Source: Rhodobacteraceae bacterium QY30
GTDB taxonomy: Bacteria; Pseudomonadota; Alphaproteobacteria; Rhodobacterales; Rhodobacteraceae
Assembly: GCA_002356635.1 (NCBI GenBank)
Contig: CP023454.1
Location: 744,001 to 808,000, forward strand
Reading direction: 5' to 3'
Length of the DNA: 64,000 bases
Positions 57,009-64,000 of this stretch are shown piece after piece. How positions within the stretch are numbered: the stretch's first letter is position 1; each line of letters begins with the position of its first letter. A program made the position numbers and the translations under genes. The notes under the pieces were generated by a model. It did no database searches. It was not told the DNA's origin and worked only from the letters and a program-made list of their open reading frames with translations.

Positions 57009-57304
57009 TGGCGCGTCCGTTGCCGCCGCTGCTGGTGCTGGCTGTCGCGATCCTGCTTCCGGGCGGGGGGCAGGTGATGAACCGCCAGCCCCTGCGCGGG
57101 ATGGTGTTCCTGTTCTTCGCCGTGCTTCTGGGCGGTTTCACCCTGAAGACGGCCGCGCCCGACGTGTCGATCATCGGCAAGCTGGCCGGCGGGCTGTTCG
57201 TCCATGCGATGGCGATCTTTGATGCCTACCGGATCGCGCGCATCCGGCACGAGGTCTGGGCCTATGGAAATCGTGCCGCAAAACCGGGCGAACGACCGGA
57301 CTAA
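57008..57304 (+). CDS. Small hypothetical membrane protein
   Basis: A 98-residue protein with a hydrophobic N-terminus (PLPPLLVLAVAILLPGGGQV) and two more apolar stretches at about 33-47 and 57-72, then a charged tail. The pattern PGGGQVMNRQPLRGMVFLFF followed by FDAYRIAR resembles TM2/DUF5683-like membrane proteins. It overlaps the preceding gene by one base pair set (ATGA). Function unknown. Confidence 0.68.
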   Translation: MARPLPPLLVLAVAILLPGGGQVMNRQPLRGMVFLFFAVLLGGFTLKTAAPDVSIIGKLAGGLFVHAMAIFDAYRIARIRHEVWAYGNRAAKPGERPD

Positions 57305-57567
57305 AACCTATCTCCGGGAAAATTATTTTAGCCACATTCAAAATTTGCTAGGCAGCCCGCCGTTCTTGCGACAAATTCATGACATCGGGCGCCGCTGGAC
57401 AGATCAGATCCCGAAGACCGGACATCGACCGGGGGCGGCTCCACCGACAGTGCGTCTGGGGAGTGCGCCATGTCTTGTGACGGATCACGACATCCTGTCG
57501 CTTCAGGCCCGTTTCGGGCCGGCCTTTCCCTGAGCGCGCCCAGAAAAAGCGAACAGGAGGGTATGGC
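57305..57567. promoter_or_regulatory. Intergenic region before the second permease
   Basis: No gene is seen in these 263 bases. An AT-rich block (57316-57355) contains GGGAAAATTATTTTA and TTTGCTAGGCAG, resembling the block upstream of the small membrane protein genes. A GGCCCGTTTCGGGCC hairpin lies around 57507-57521. A promoter for the permease at 57568 is expected here. Confidence 0.4.
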
Positions 57568-59349
57568 ATGACAGATGCCACGATTACGCAAGGCGAGGTC
57601 AGCGAGGGTTCGCTGCATCGCGCGCTGGACTGGAGGGGGGCATTCTGGGTTGCGGCCGGTGTGCCGCCCCTCGTGCTGTTCTCGATCGGCGGGATTGCCG
57701 GGATTACCGGGAAGCTGGCATTTGTGGTCTGGATCATCTCGATGGTGATGGGGTTCCTGCAATCCTTCACCTATGCCGAGATGGCAGGAATGTTCGGCAA
57801 CAAGTCGGGCGGTGCCTCGATCTATGGTGCAACGGCCTGGCTGCGCTATTCCAAGCTGATCGCGCCGCTGTCGGTGTGGTGCAACTGGTTCGCCTGGTCG
57901 CCGGTGCTGTCGCTGGGCTGCGCAATCGCCGCGGGCTACATCCTGAACGCGCTGGCGCCGATTCCGGCCGCCGATGCGGCAGCCGTCACGTCCTGGGTCG
58001 GGGCGCACCTGGCGGATTACACCGCGCAGTCCCAAACGGTCATCGACTATATTTCGGCCAATGCCGGAACCTCGGTCGAGGATGCGATCAAGGCCGTTGC
58101 GACCACCGATGCCATCGCGGCGCTGACCCCCACGGTCCGCACCTGGGAAGCGGCCTCGATCGCCATTCCGGGGCTGGGTACGCTGCACTTCAACTCGACC
58201 TTCGTGATCGGCGTGCTTCTGATGCTGGTCATCTTCGCGATCCAGCATCGTGGCATCCATTCGACCGCCCGCACGCAGAAGGTTCTGGCGATCGTCGTTC
58301 TGGTGCCGCTGCTGCTGGTGGGTCTGGTGCCGATCCTGACCGGCGCCATCGACAGCGCCAACGTGACGGCACTGGTGCCGCCGGCAGGGCTGTATTCCGC
58401 TTCGGAAGGTGTCTGGAACGTCGGCGGCTGGACGCTGTTCCTGGGCGGCCTCTACATCGCGGCCTGGTCGACCTACGGCTTCGAAACGGCGGTCTGCTAT
58501 ACTTCGGAACTCAAGAACCCCAAGACCGACACTTTCAAGGCGATCTTCTTCTCGGGCCTTCTGTGCGTGGTGTTCTTCTTCCTGATTCCCTTCTCGTTCC
58601 AGGGCGTCTTCGGCCACGCCGGGATGCTGGCGCCGGGAATCGTGGACGGAACGGGCGTGGCCGAGGCACTGGGCTCGATGGTCAGTTCGGCCAAGGTGGT
58701 GACGCAGCTGTTCGTGATTCTGATGATCCTGGCGCTGTTCCTGTCGATCATGACGGCGATGGCGGGATCGTCGCGGACGCTTTACCAGGGATCGCGCGAC
58801 GGCTGGCTGCCGAAATACCTGAGCCACGTGAACGAACATGGCGCGCCCACGAACGCGATGTGGACCGACCTTGGCTTCAACGTGATTCTGCTGGCGCTGG
58901 CCTCGGATCCGGGCGGCTACTTCTACGTTCTCGCCATCTCGAACGTCGGCTACATCACCTTCAACTTCCTCAACCTGAACGCCGGCTGGATCCACAGGGT
59001 TGATTCGGGCGACCGGCCGCGTGCCTGGCGCGCGCCCACCTTCCTGATCGGGGTCAACACGGTGCTGGCCTTCGTCAATGCGCTGTTCCTTGGCGCCGGC
59101 GCCAAGGTCTGGGGCTATGAGGGGGCGCTTTGGTCCGGTGTGGTCTTTGCGTCGCTGATCATCCCGGTGTTCCTGTTCCGGCACTACGTCCAGGACAAGG
59201 GCAAATTCCCGGCGGCGGTCTATGAAGACATGGGCCTGCCCTATGGATCGCTGGGAACGCGCCGCGCCGGCCTGTGGCCCTATCTGGCACTGATCGCCGG
59301 GGCTGCGGTGGTGCTATGGGCGAACTGGTTCTTCGTCCTCCCGACCTGA
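57568..59349 (+). CDS. APC-family permease with a large loop insertion
   Basis: A 593-residue carrier of the amino acid/polyamine/organocation superfamily. The start is MTDATITQGEVSEGSLHRAL, and the core shows SMVMGFLQSFTYAEMAGMFG, NKSGGASIYGATAWL and AWSTYGFETAVCYTSELKNP. Between about residues 125 and 210 there is a long, mostly polar insert (VGAHLADYTAQSQTVIDYIS ... TTDAIAALTPTV) that ordinary members lack; it would lie outside the membrane. Its place directly before dmmDABC suggests uptake of dimethylamine or another methylated amine, which is inference. AGGAGGG precedes the ATG. Confidence 0.85.
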   Translation: MTDATITQGEVSEGSLHRALDWRGAFWVAAGVPPLVLFSIGGIAGITGKLAFVVWIISMVMGFLQSFTYAEMAGMFGNKSGGASIYGATAWLRYSKLIAPLSVWCNWFAWSPVLSLGCAIAAGYILNALAPIPAADAAAVTSWVGAHLADYTAQSQTVIDYISANAGTSVEDAIKAVATTDAIAALTPTVRTWEAASIAIPGLGTLHFNSTFVIGVLLMLVIFAIQHRGIHSTARTQKVLAIVVLVPLLLVGLVPILTGAIDSANVTALVPPAGLYSASEGVWNVGGWTLFLGGLYIAAWSTYGFETAVCYTSELKNPKTDTFKAIFFSGLLCVVFFFLIPFSFQGVFGHAGMLAPGIVDGTGVAEALGSMVSSAKVVTQLFVILMILALFLSIMTAMAGSSRTLYQGSRDGWLPKYLSHVNEHGAPTNAMWTDLGFNVILLALASDPGGYFYVLAISNVGYITFNFLNLNAGWIHRVDSGDRPRAWRAPTFLIGVNTVLAFVNALFLGAGAKVWGYEGALWSGVVFASLIIPVFLFRHYVQDKGKFPAAVYEDMGLPYGSLGTRRAGLWPYLALIAGAAVVLWANWFFVLPT

Positions 59350-59370
59350 GGCGGGCCATCCGAAATGACA

Positions 59371-59402
59371 ACCGGGCGGCCCTTCGGGGCCGTCCTTTTC
59401 CA
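59371..59402 (+). terminator. Intrinsic terminator of the second permease
   Basis: GGGCGGCCC, loop TTC and GGGGCCGTCC form a stem with one or two G-T pairs, followed by TTTTCC, about 22 bases after the stop codon. Confidence 0.7.
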
Positions 59403-59522
59403 TCGGCAGGCATCCGCAGATTTTTTCTCTCAGGGGAAAAAAAGTTGCACATGGTTGTTGCTTTTTAAAAACGTTTGCCGCCAGACTGCATGTAGAAAAC
59501 AAGACGATCCCAAGGGGGGAAC

Positions 59523-60662
59523 ATGACCAATTCCTGGAGATTTTCGGCTCTCGCAGACCGTCACCGTGCGCTCGGCTCCAACCTGGAAGACTGGAGCGGC
59601 ATGGGCACCGCATGGTCCTATGAAAAGGGTGATCCGGATGCCGAATACATGGCGATCCGCACCAAAGCCGGTTTGATGGATGTCTCGGGCCTGAAGAAGG
59701 TGCATCTGACCGGTTCGGCCGCCAGCCACGTGATCGAACGCGCAACGACCCGCAACATCGAAAAGCTGATGCCGGGCCGTTCAGTCTACGCGACGATGCT
59801 GAATGACGCGGGCAAGTTCATCGACGACTGCGTCATCTATCGCATGGGGCCGAACAGCTTCATGGTCGTCCACGGTTCGGGCGGCGCCTACGAACAGCTG
59901 ACGATGGCGGCGACGGGCCGCGATGTGTCGATCCGCTTCGACGACAACCTGCATGACCTGTCGCTGCAAGGCCCGCTGGCCGTCGACTACCTGGAAAAGC
60001 ACGTCGAAGGCATCCGGCAACTGCCCTATTTCGCGCATATGCAGACCAGCCTGTTCGGCAAGCCGGTGATGATTTCGCGGACGGGCTATACCGGCGAACG
60101 CGGCTACGAGATCTTCGTGCGCGGTCAGGATGCGGTCATGGTCTGGGACCGGATTCTGGAAGAAGGCAAGTCGATGGGGATCATCCCCTGCCGCTTCACC
60201 ACGCTCGACATGCTGCGGACGGAAAGCTACCTGCTGTTCTTCCCCTACGACAACTCGGAAATGTATCCGTTCGAAAACGAAGGCCCCGGCGACACGCTGT
60301 GGGAACTGGGCCTCGATTTCACCGTCAGCCCTGGCAAGACCGGCTTCCGCGGCGCGGAAGAACATTACCGGCTGAAGGGCAAGGAACGCTTCAAGATCTG
60401 GGGCCTGAAGCTGGAAGGCAAGAACGTTCCGGGCAACGGCGCACCGGTCATGCGCGACGGCAAGCAGGTGGGTGTCGTCACCCAGGCCATGCGCTCGCCG
60501 CTGAACGAGTGGACCATCGCCATCGCGCGCCTGCCGGTGGATTGCGCCAATGACGGCACCAGGCTGACGGTGAACTGCGCCACGCATGGCGAGATTGCCG
60601 CGACGACGCACTCGATGCCGTTCTACGATGTCGAGAAAAAGCGCCGCACCGCCAAGGGCTAA
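59523..60662 (+). CDS. dmmD: THF-dependent aminomethyltransferase of the dimethylamine demethylation system
   Basis: A 379-residue GcvT/DmdA-like protein. It has GLMDVSGLKKVHLTGSAASH, SRTGYTGERGYEIFVRG and the C-terminal VVTQAMRSPLNEWTIAIARL. DmmD belongs to the dmmDABC system that removes a methyl from dimethylamine and is thought to transfer the C1 unit to THF. DMSP demethylase DmdA is a close relative, but the gene order dmmD-A-B-C and the neighbouring amine genes decide. AAGGGGGG precedes the ATG. A terminator-like hairpin follows before dmmA. Confidence 0.85.
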   Translation: MTNSWRFSALADRHRALGSNLEDWSGMGTAWSYEKGDPDAEYMAIRTKAGLMDVSGLKKVHLTGSAASHVIERATTRNIEKLMPGRSVYATMLNDAGKFIDDCVIYRMGPNSFMVVHGSGGAYEQLTMAATGRDVSIRFDDNLHDLSLQGPLAVDYLEKHVEGIRQLPYFAHMQTSLFGKPVMISRTGYTGERGYEIFVRGQDAVMVWDRILEEGKSMGIIPCRFTTLDMLRTESYLLFFPYDNSEMYPFENEGPGDTLWELGLDFTVSPGKTGFRGAEEHYRLKGKERFKIWGLKLEGKNVPGNGAPVMRDGKQVGVVTQAMRSPLNEWTIAIARLPVDCANDGTRLTVNCATHGEIAATTHSMPFYDVEKKRRTAKG

Positions 60663-60674
60663 GCCACTCTTCCT

Positions 60675-60707
60675 GACGCGCCGGGCCCCCGCCCGGCGCG
60701 ATTTTCC
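60675..60707 (+). terminator. Terminator-like hairpin between dmmD and dmmA
   Basis: CGCGCCGGGC, loop CCCC and GCCCGGCGCG form a perfect 10-bp GC stem, followed by ATTTTCC. It lies in the 61-base gap between two genes expected to be co-transcribed, so it may lower or adjust expression of dmmABC relative to dmmD. Confidence 0.65.
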
Positions 60708-60723
60708 ATATCGCAGGTGACGG

Positions 60724-61344
60724 ATGACGAATTCGGTTCTGGAAGGAACGATGCGGTCCCGCCCGGTCTACGGGGTCCTGGAACCCCGCCCCGGCAAGGC
60801 GCATCTGATCGTGGCCGACGGCGAGGGGGCCGGGGCCGTGGTCGATCTGGTGGCCCGCGCGGGCGAGACGGCGCCCGCCATGCTGGCCCGCACGCACATC
60901 ATCTACATGCCCGGGCCGAATGGCACGGACGCCTTCGAAAGTCTGAAGGCGCTGGGTGCGGCGCAGGCATTTCGCACGCATGATTATTCCACCGCACAGC
61001 CGCGCCTGAAGAAGGTGCTGGGCGATGCCCACATGGGCCTTCAGATCTACACCACGGGGACCGAGGGTCTGATGGGCCAGGTCCTGCGCGACGTGATGGA
61101 GGCGGGCCTGCCTGCCCAGGCGGTGCAGACCGAACATCGCGGGTCCACGGTGCGCCGCGTGCAATGCGTCCATTGCAAGGGCATCACGGAAAATGTCCGC
61201 ACCGATCCCTTCCAGTGCAGCCATTGCGGACTTCACCTGTTCGTGCGCGACCACTATTCGCGCCGTCTTGCCGCCTATCAGGGCGTCAACATCGATGCGG
61301 AAGACCCCGGTGAGGTTCCGCCAGCCGTGGAGCGGTTCAAATGA
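60724..61344 (+). CDS. dmmA: Dimethylamine monooxygenase subunit DmmA
   Basis: A 206-residue cytoplasmic protein. A zinc-ribbon-like pattern lies at about residues 148-172 (VQCVHCKGITENVRTDPFQC, then SHCGLHLFVRDHYSRRLAAY), with four Cys. The N-terminal part (RSRPVYGVLEPRPGKAHLIV) is unlike common domains. It corresponds to DmmA of the three-part dimethylamine monooxygenase. It overlaps dmmB by 4 bases. The name rests on the C-terminal pattern and the operon order. Confidence 0.8.
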   Translation: MTNSVLEGTMRSRPVYGVLEPRPGKAHLIVADGEGAGAVVDLVARAGETAPAMLARTHIIYMPGPNGTDAFESLKALGAAQAFRTHDYSTAQPRLKKVLGDAHMGLQIYTTGTEGLMGQVLRDVMEAGLPAQAVQTEHRGSTVRRVQCVHCKGITENVRTDPFQCSHCGLHLFVRDHYSRRLAAYQGVNIDAEDPGEVPPAVERFK

Positions 61345-62306
61345 GCGTCGGAGCCCCCAAGATCCCCGTTGTCGTGGCCGAGGTGGTCGAACTGAACCCG
61401 CTGATCAAGCGGTTCCGGTTCGTCCGCACCGATGGCAAGCCGATGCCGACCTTTTCCGGTGGCGCCCATATTGTCGTCGAGATGGACGACAACGGCACCC
61501 GCCGCATGAACCCCTATTCGCTGATGAGCGATCCGACCGATACCTCGGGCTTCGAAATCTCGGTCCGGCGCGACGATGCGGGGCGGGGCGGGTCGCTTTA
61601 CATGCACAACCATGTCCGGCCGGGCATGGCGATGCAGGTCAGCCATCCGGTCAACCTGTTCGGCCTGGACCTGCGCGCGAAGAAGCACCTGCTGATCGCG
61701 GGCGGCATCGGCATCACGCCGTTCATCGCCCAGATGACCCAGCTTGAACACCTGGGCCACCGGTTCGAGCTGCATTATTCCGTCCGAAGCCCGGAACTGG
61801 GCGCCTATGCCGACGACCTGAAGTCGCGCTACGGCGACCGGGTGCATATCTACTACGACAACCAGAAGCACATGATCCCGCTGGCCGAATTGCTGGAGGG
61901 GCAGCCGCTGGGCACCCATCTGTACGTCTGCGGCCCGAAGGGCATGATCGCCTGGGTGCTGGGCAGCGCCGAGGCGGCGGGCTGGCACCCGAGCACCCTT
62001 CATTCGGAGGAATTCCTGGCGCCCCCCGTCGGCCATGCCTTCGAGGTGGAGCTGGCGGCGTCGCGCAAGACCATTACCGTCGGCCCCGCGCAATCGCTGC
62101 TGGAGGCGATGGAGGCCGCCGGCGTCGATGCGCCCTATCTCTGCCGGGGCGGCGCCTGCGGGCAGTGCGAAACCGACGTGCACCGCTGCGACGGCTCCAT
62201 CGAACACAACGACCATTGGCTGACGCCAGAGCAGAAAGCCTCGAACACCAAGATCATGCCCTGTGTTTCGCGCTTCCACGGCGCGACGCTTGTCATCGAC
62301 CGCTAA
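61341..62306 (+). CDS. dmmB: Dimethylamine monooxygenase reductase subunit DmmB
   Basis: A 321-residue PDR/VanB-type reductase that passes electrons from NAD(P)H through flavin and a 2Fe-2S cluster to the oxygenase. The flavin site is RRMNPYSLMSDP, the nucleotide site LIAGGIGITPFIAQMTQ and YVCGPKGM. The C-terminal ferredoxin has CRGGACGQCETDV with a fourth Cys in MPCVSRF. It overlaps dmmA by 4 bases and lies 12 bases before dmmC. Confidence 0.9.
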   Translation: MSVGAPKIPVVVAEVVELNPLIKRFRFVRTDGKPMPTFSGGAHIVVEMDDNGTRRMNPYSLMSDPTDTSGFEISVRRDDAGRGGSLYMHNHVRPGMAMQVSHPVNLFGLDLRAKKHLLIAGGIGITPFIAQMTQLEHLGHRFELHYSVRSPELGAYADDLKSRYGDRVHIYYDNQKHMIPLAELLEGQPLGTHLYVCGPKGMIAWVLGSAEAAGWHPSTLHSEEFLAPPVGHAFEVELAASRKTITVGPAQSLLEAMEAAGVDAPYLCRGGACGQCETDVHRCDGSIEHNDHWLTPEQKASNTKIMPCVSRFHGATLVIDR

Positions 62307-62318
62307 AGGAGAAGCGCT

Positions 62319-63365
62319 ATGGGACTTGAATTCAACGAGGAAACCTTCCGCGGCGACTTCAGCTTCAAGAACTCGCCCAAGGCCATCAAACGGTTCCCGT
62401 TCCCGTTCCCGGAAGACAGCTACATGTATTCCGTGAACATGGAACCGCATGTGCCGGGGCCGAAGGGATCGGTCTTCGAACATACCTTTGACGTTGACGA
62501 ACACTACGTGTCCGAAATGCGCGACCGCGCCATGGTGCTGGCCGACGATCCGCTGCGCTGCCAGTCGCTGCCGCACATGACGCTTGCGGGCTGGGACCTT
62601 CTGGAACTGATCATGGAGTCGAAGGCCCGTGATTACCCCCACTGGTTCGAGCTGCACAAGAACGGCAACAAGTGGCACTGGATCAACCGGCCGCTGGAGA
62701 TCGAGCAGAAGTTCACCTTCCTCGATGAAACCACGCTGCCCTGCGGTCCCCTGGAATACATCACCCGCCAGACCCAGGGCGACTTCACGCTTCAGGACCA
62801 GCGGGACAACAACCTGTTCATCGAAGCCGGGATGGTGACGACGCAGGCGGACTGGTCGCTGGATTTCGACATCGGCATGTCCTTCCAGGAATGGCATGCG
62901 CCGGTGCCGATGGCGCATGAACTGGGTGTCTTCGACCGGGCGCTGAAATTCCTGCTGAAGCTGCAACTCGGTGCGCCGGTGCGGCGCTTCAACTGGACGA
63001 TGACCGTCGATCCGCTTCTGGACACCAGCCCGGAAAACTACCCGAAATGGGGCCCGACCAAGACCACCCTGACGATGGACAACATCGGCCGTCGCCAGCA
63101 TCTGCGCGTTGAATTGCAGACCCTGCACCGGCTGCCACGGTCGAACGCGATCGCCTTCCCGATCCGCGCCTACCTGATCAGTTTCCAGGATCTGGTGACG
63201 GTGCCGAAATGGGCCCGCCGTCTGCACCGCGTGATCCGCGACGTGCCCGAGCCGCTGGCGACCTACAAGGGCTTCCTGCGCAACCGTCCGCTGATGGTGG
63301 AATACCTGTCGCAATTCGACGATGGCAAACCGACCAGCCCCGGCTGGTGGCCCGAACCCGAGTAA
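62319..63365 (+). CDS. dmmC: Dimethylamine monooxygenase, heme-dependent oxidative N-demethylase DmmC
   Basis: A 348-residue DUF3445 protein, the family of heme-dependent oxidative N-demethylases. It should demethylate dimethylamine to methylamine and formaldehyde using O2 and electrons from DmmB. Family stretches seen: YMYSVNMEPHVPGPKGSVFE, CQSLPHMTLAGWDLLELIME, FLDETTLPCGPLEYITRQTQ and VELQTLHRLPRSNAIAFPIR. The start follows AAAGGAGA. A strong terminator closes the operon. Confidence 0.87.
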   Translation: MGLEFNEETFRGDFSFKNSPKAIKRFPFPFPEDSYMYSVNMEPHVPGPKGSVFEHTFDVDEHYVSEMRDRAMVLADDPLRCQSLPHMTLAGWDLLELIMESKARDYPHWFELHKNGNKWHWINRPLEIEQKFTFLDETTLPCGPLEYITRQTQGDFTLQDQRDNNLFIEAGMVTTQADWSLDFDIGMSFQEWHAPVPMAHELGVFDRALKFLLKLQLGAPVRRFNWTMTVDPLLDTSPENYPKWGPTKTTLTMDNIGRRQHLRVELQTLHRLPRSNAIAFPIRAYLISFQDLVTVPKWARRLHRVIRDVPEPLATYKGFLRNRPLMVEYLSQFDDGKPTSPGWWPEPE

Positions 63366-63384
63366 GGGGGACGGGATCCAGACC

Positions 63385-63417
63385 AGGGGCGGCCCGGCTT
63401 CCGGGCCGCCCTTTCGC
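63385..63417 (+). terminator. Intrinsic terminator of dmmDABC
   Basis: GGGCGGCCCGG, loop CTT and CCGGGCCGCCC form a perfect 11-bp stem followed by TTTCG, 22 bases after the dmmC stop. It also lies before the end of the convergent regulator gene. Confidence 0.85.
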
Positions 63418-63419
63418 AT

Positions 63420-64000
63420 TCAGTCCGATTGTGGATAGGCGATGATGGACAGGAAGCGGGCAGGCAGCTTGTTCAGCTTGTCCGGGCCATGCGGTGCATC
63501 GGCATCGAAGAACAGGCTGTCTCCGGGTTGCAGAAGGTAATTCGTGTCGCCGTGGCGGTATTCGACCTCGCCCTCCAGCATGTAGAGAAGTTCGATCCCG
63601 TCATGCTGGAAGGTGGGGAACACGTCCGATGTTTCAGACAGCGTGATCATGTAGGGCTCGACCACCACGCCCGAGGCGTTGACGCCGATATGGCCCAGAA
63701 GGTTGTACTGATGTCCCGCCCGTGTCCCGGCGCGTTCGATCTCGACATGCTGGCCGGCTTTCACATGCATCGCCTCGCGGTGTTCTTCGTAGCGGCGGAA
63801 GAACGAGGTGATCGGTGCGCTCAGCGCATGGGCGAGCGTCTGGAGGGTGGTCAGCGACGGCGATGTGATGCCGTTTTCGATCTTCGAGAGCATCCCGATC
63901 GACAGGCCGGTCTGTTTGGACAGATCCGCAACCGTCATGCCCTTGGTGCGGCGGAAGGCGCGGACGGCGCGGCCGATCGCCACTTCCAGGTTCTTTTCGC
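63420..64000 (-). CDS. XRE-family regulator with cupin domain, 5' end cut by window edge
   Basis: The visible 193 residues cover an N-terminal helix-turn-helix (GMTVADLSKQTGLSIGMLSK-IENG) and a C-terminal cupin (HDGIELLYMLEGEVEYRHGD, then NYLLQPGDSLFFDADAPHGP). The frame stays open past the GTG at 63983 to the window edge and encodes EKNLEVAIGRAVRAFR there, which is part of the conserved region, so the true start lies outside. Such regulators often sense small amines or amino acids. It converges on dmmDABC and may control methylated-amine genes; that is inference. Confidence 0.85.
   Translation of the reverse strand, partial: EKNLEVAIGRAVRAFRRTKGMTVADLSKQTGLSIGMLSKIENGITSPSLTTLQTLAHALSAPITSFFRRYEEHREAMHVKAGQHVEIERAGTRAGHQYNLLGHIGVNASGVVVEPYMITLSETSDVFPTFQHDGIELLYMLEGEVEYRHGDTNYLLQPGDSLFFDADAPHGPDKLNKLPARFLSIIAYPQSD

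Noticed and set aside
59523-60662. DMSP demethylase DmdA
   Set aside because: Sequence is in the GcvT/DmdA group, but the order with the zinc-ribbon, reductase and DUF3445 genes fits dmmDABC.

Overview
The window is about 64 kb of high-G+C DNA (roughly two thirds G+C by eye) with gene content and protein sequences typical of the Rhodobacteraceae (Alphaproteobacteria): an RpsA/IhfB block, a ScfR/PccR-type regulator, the order ruvCAB-ybgC-tolQRAB-pal-cpoB-tilS-ftsH, and a trimethylamine/TMAO utilisation locus like those known from marine roseobacters. I cannot name the genus. No tRNA, rRNA, insertion sequence, phage or CRISPR array was seen.

Layout. (1) 1-5662: housekeeping block with cmk (5' end outside the window), rpsA, ihfB, a LapA-domain protein, trpF and trpB. 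A lower-G+C small gene is wedged between trpF and trpB. (2) 5911-7464: two secreted PepSY-like proteins with Asp/Gly tails and a membrane-anchored LuxR-type regulator. (3) 7485-17286: DUF2237 protein, pth, rplY, an MFS carrier, pabC/pabB, a nuclease lipoprotein, a YdcH protein, a CoxG-like protein, an ScfR/PccR-like regulator with its probable operator, a Bcr/CflA efflux pump and a DUF1003 protein. (4) 17351-24268: choline uptake and oxidation, betIBA on the minus strand diverging from choXWV on the plus strand, with two near-identical BetI-type operators between them. (5) 24271-30576: lldD, prmA, a DUF1127 protein and ruvCAB. (6) 30598-39755: the Tol-Pal envelope operon, then tilS and ftsH. 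(7) 40048-44024: one-carbon block of fhs, a chorismate mutase and two folD paralogs, one of which lacks the catalytic lysine. (8) 44976-64000: methylated-amine catabolism.

How the last two regions work together. Tmm oxidises trimethylamine to TMAO. Tdm demethylates TMAO to dimethylamine. DmmDABC demethylates dimethylamine to methylamine. GmaS and MgsABC pass the methylamine nitrogen and carbon to gamma-glutamylmethylamide and N-methylglutamate. Formaldehyde or methylene-THF released at each step can be oxidised or assimilated by the FolD proteins and Fhs. Two APC-family permeases, one preceded by three tiny membrane proteins, probably bring in the substrates. An XRE-cupin regulator at the right edge is a candidate controller. 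N-methylglutamate dehydrogenase (mgdABCD) is not in the window and would be expected nearby.

Functions are assigned by recognising protein sequence and gene order by eye. No search, alignment program or folding program was run.
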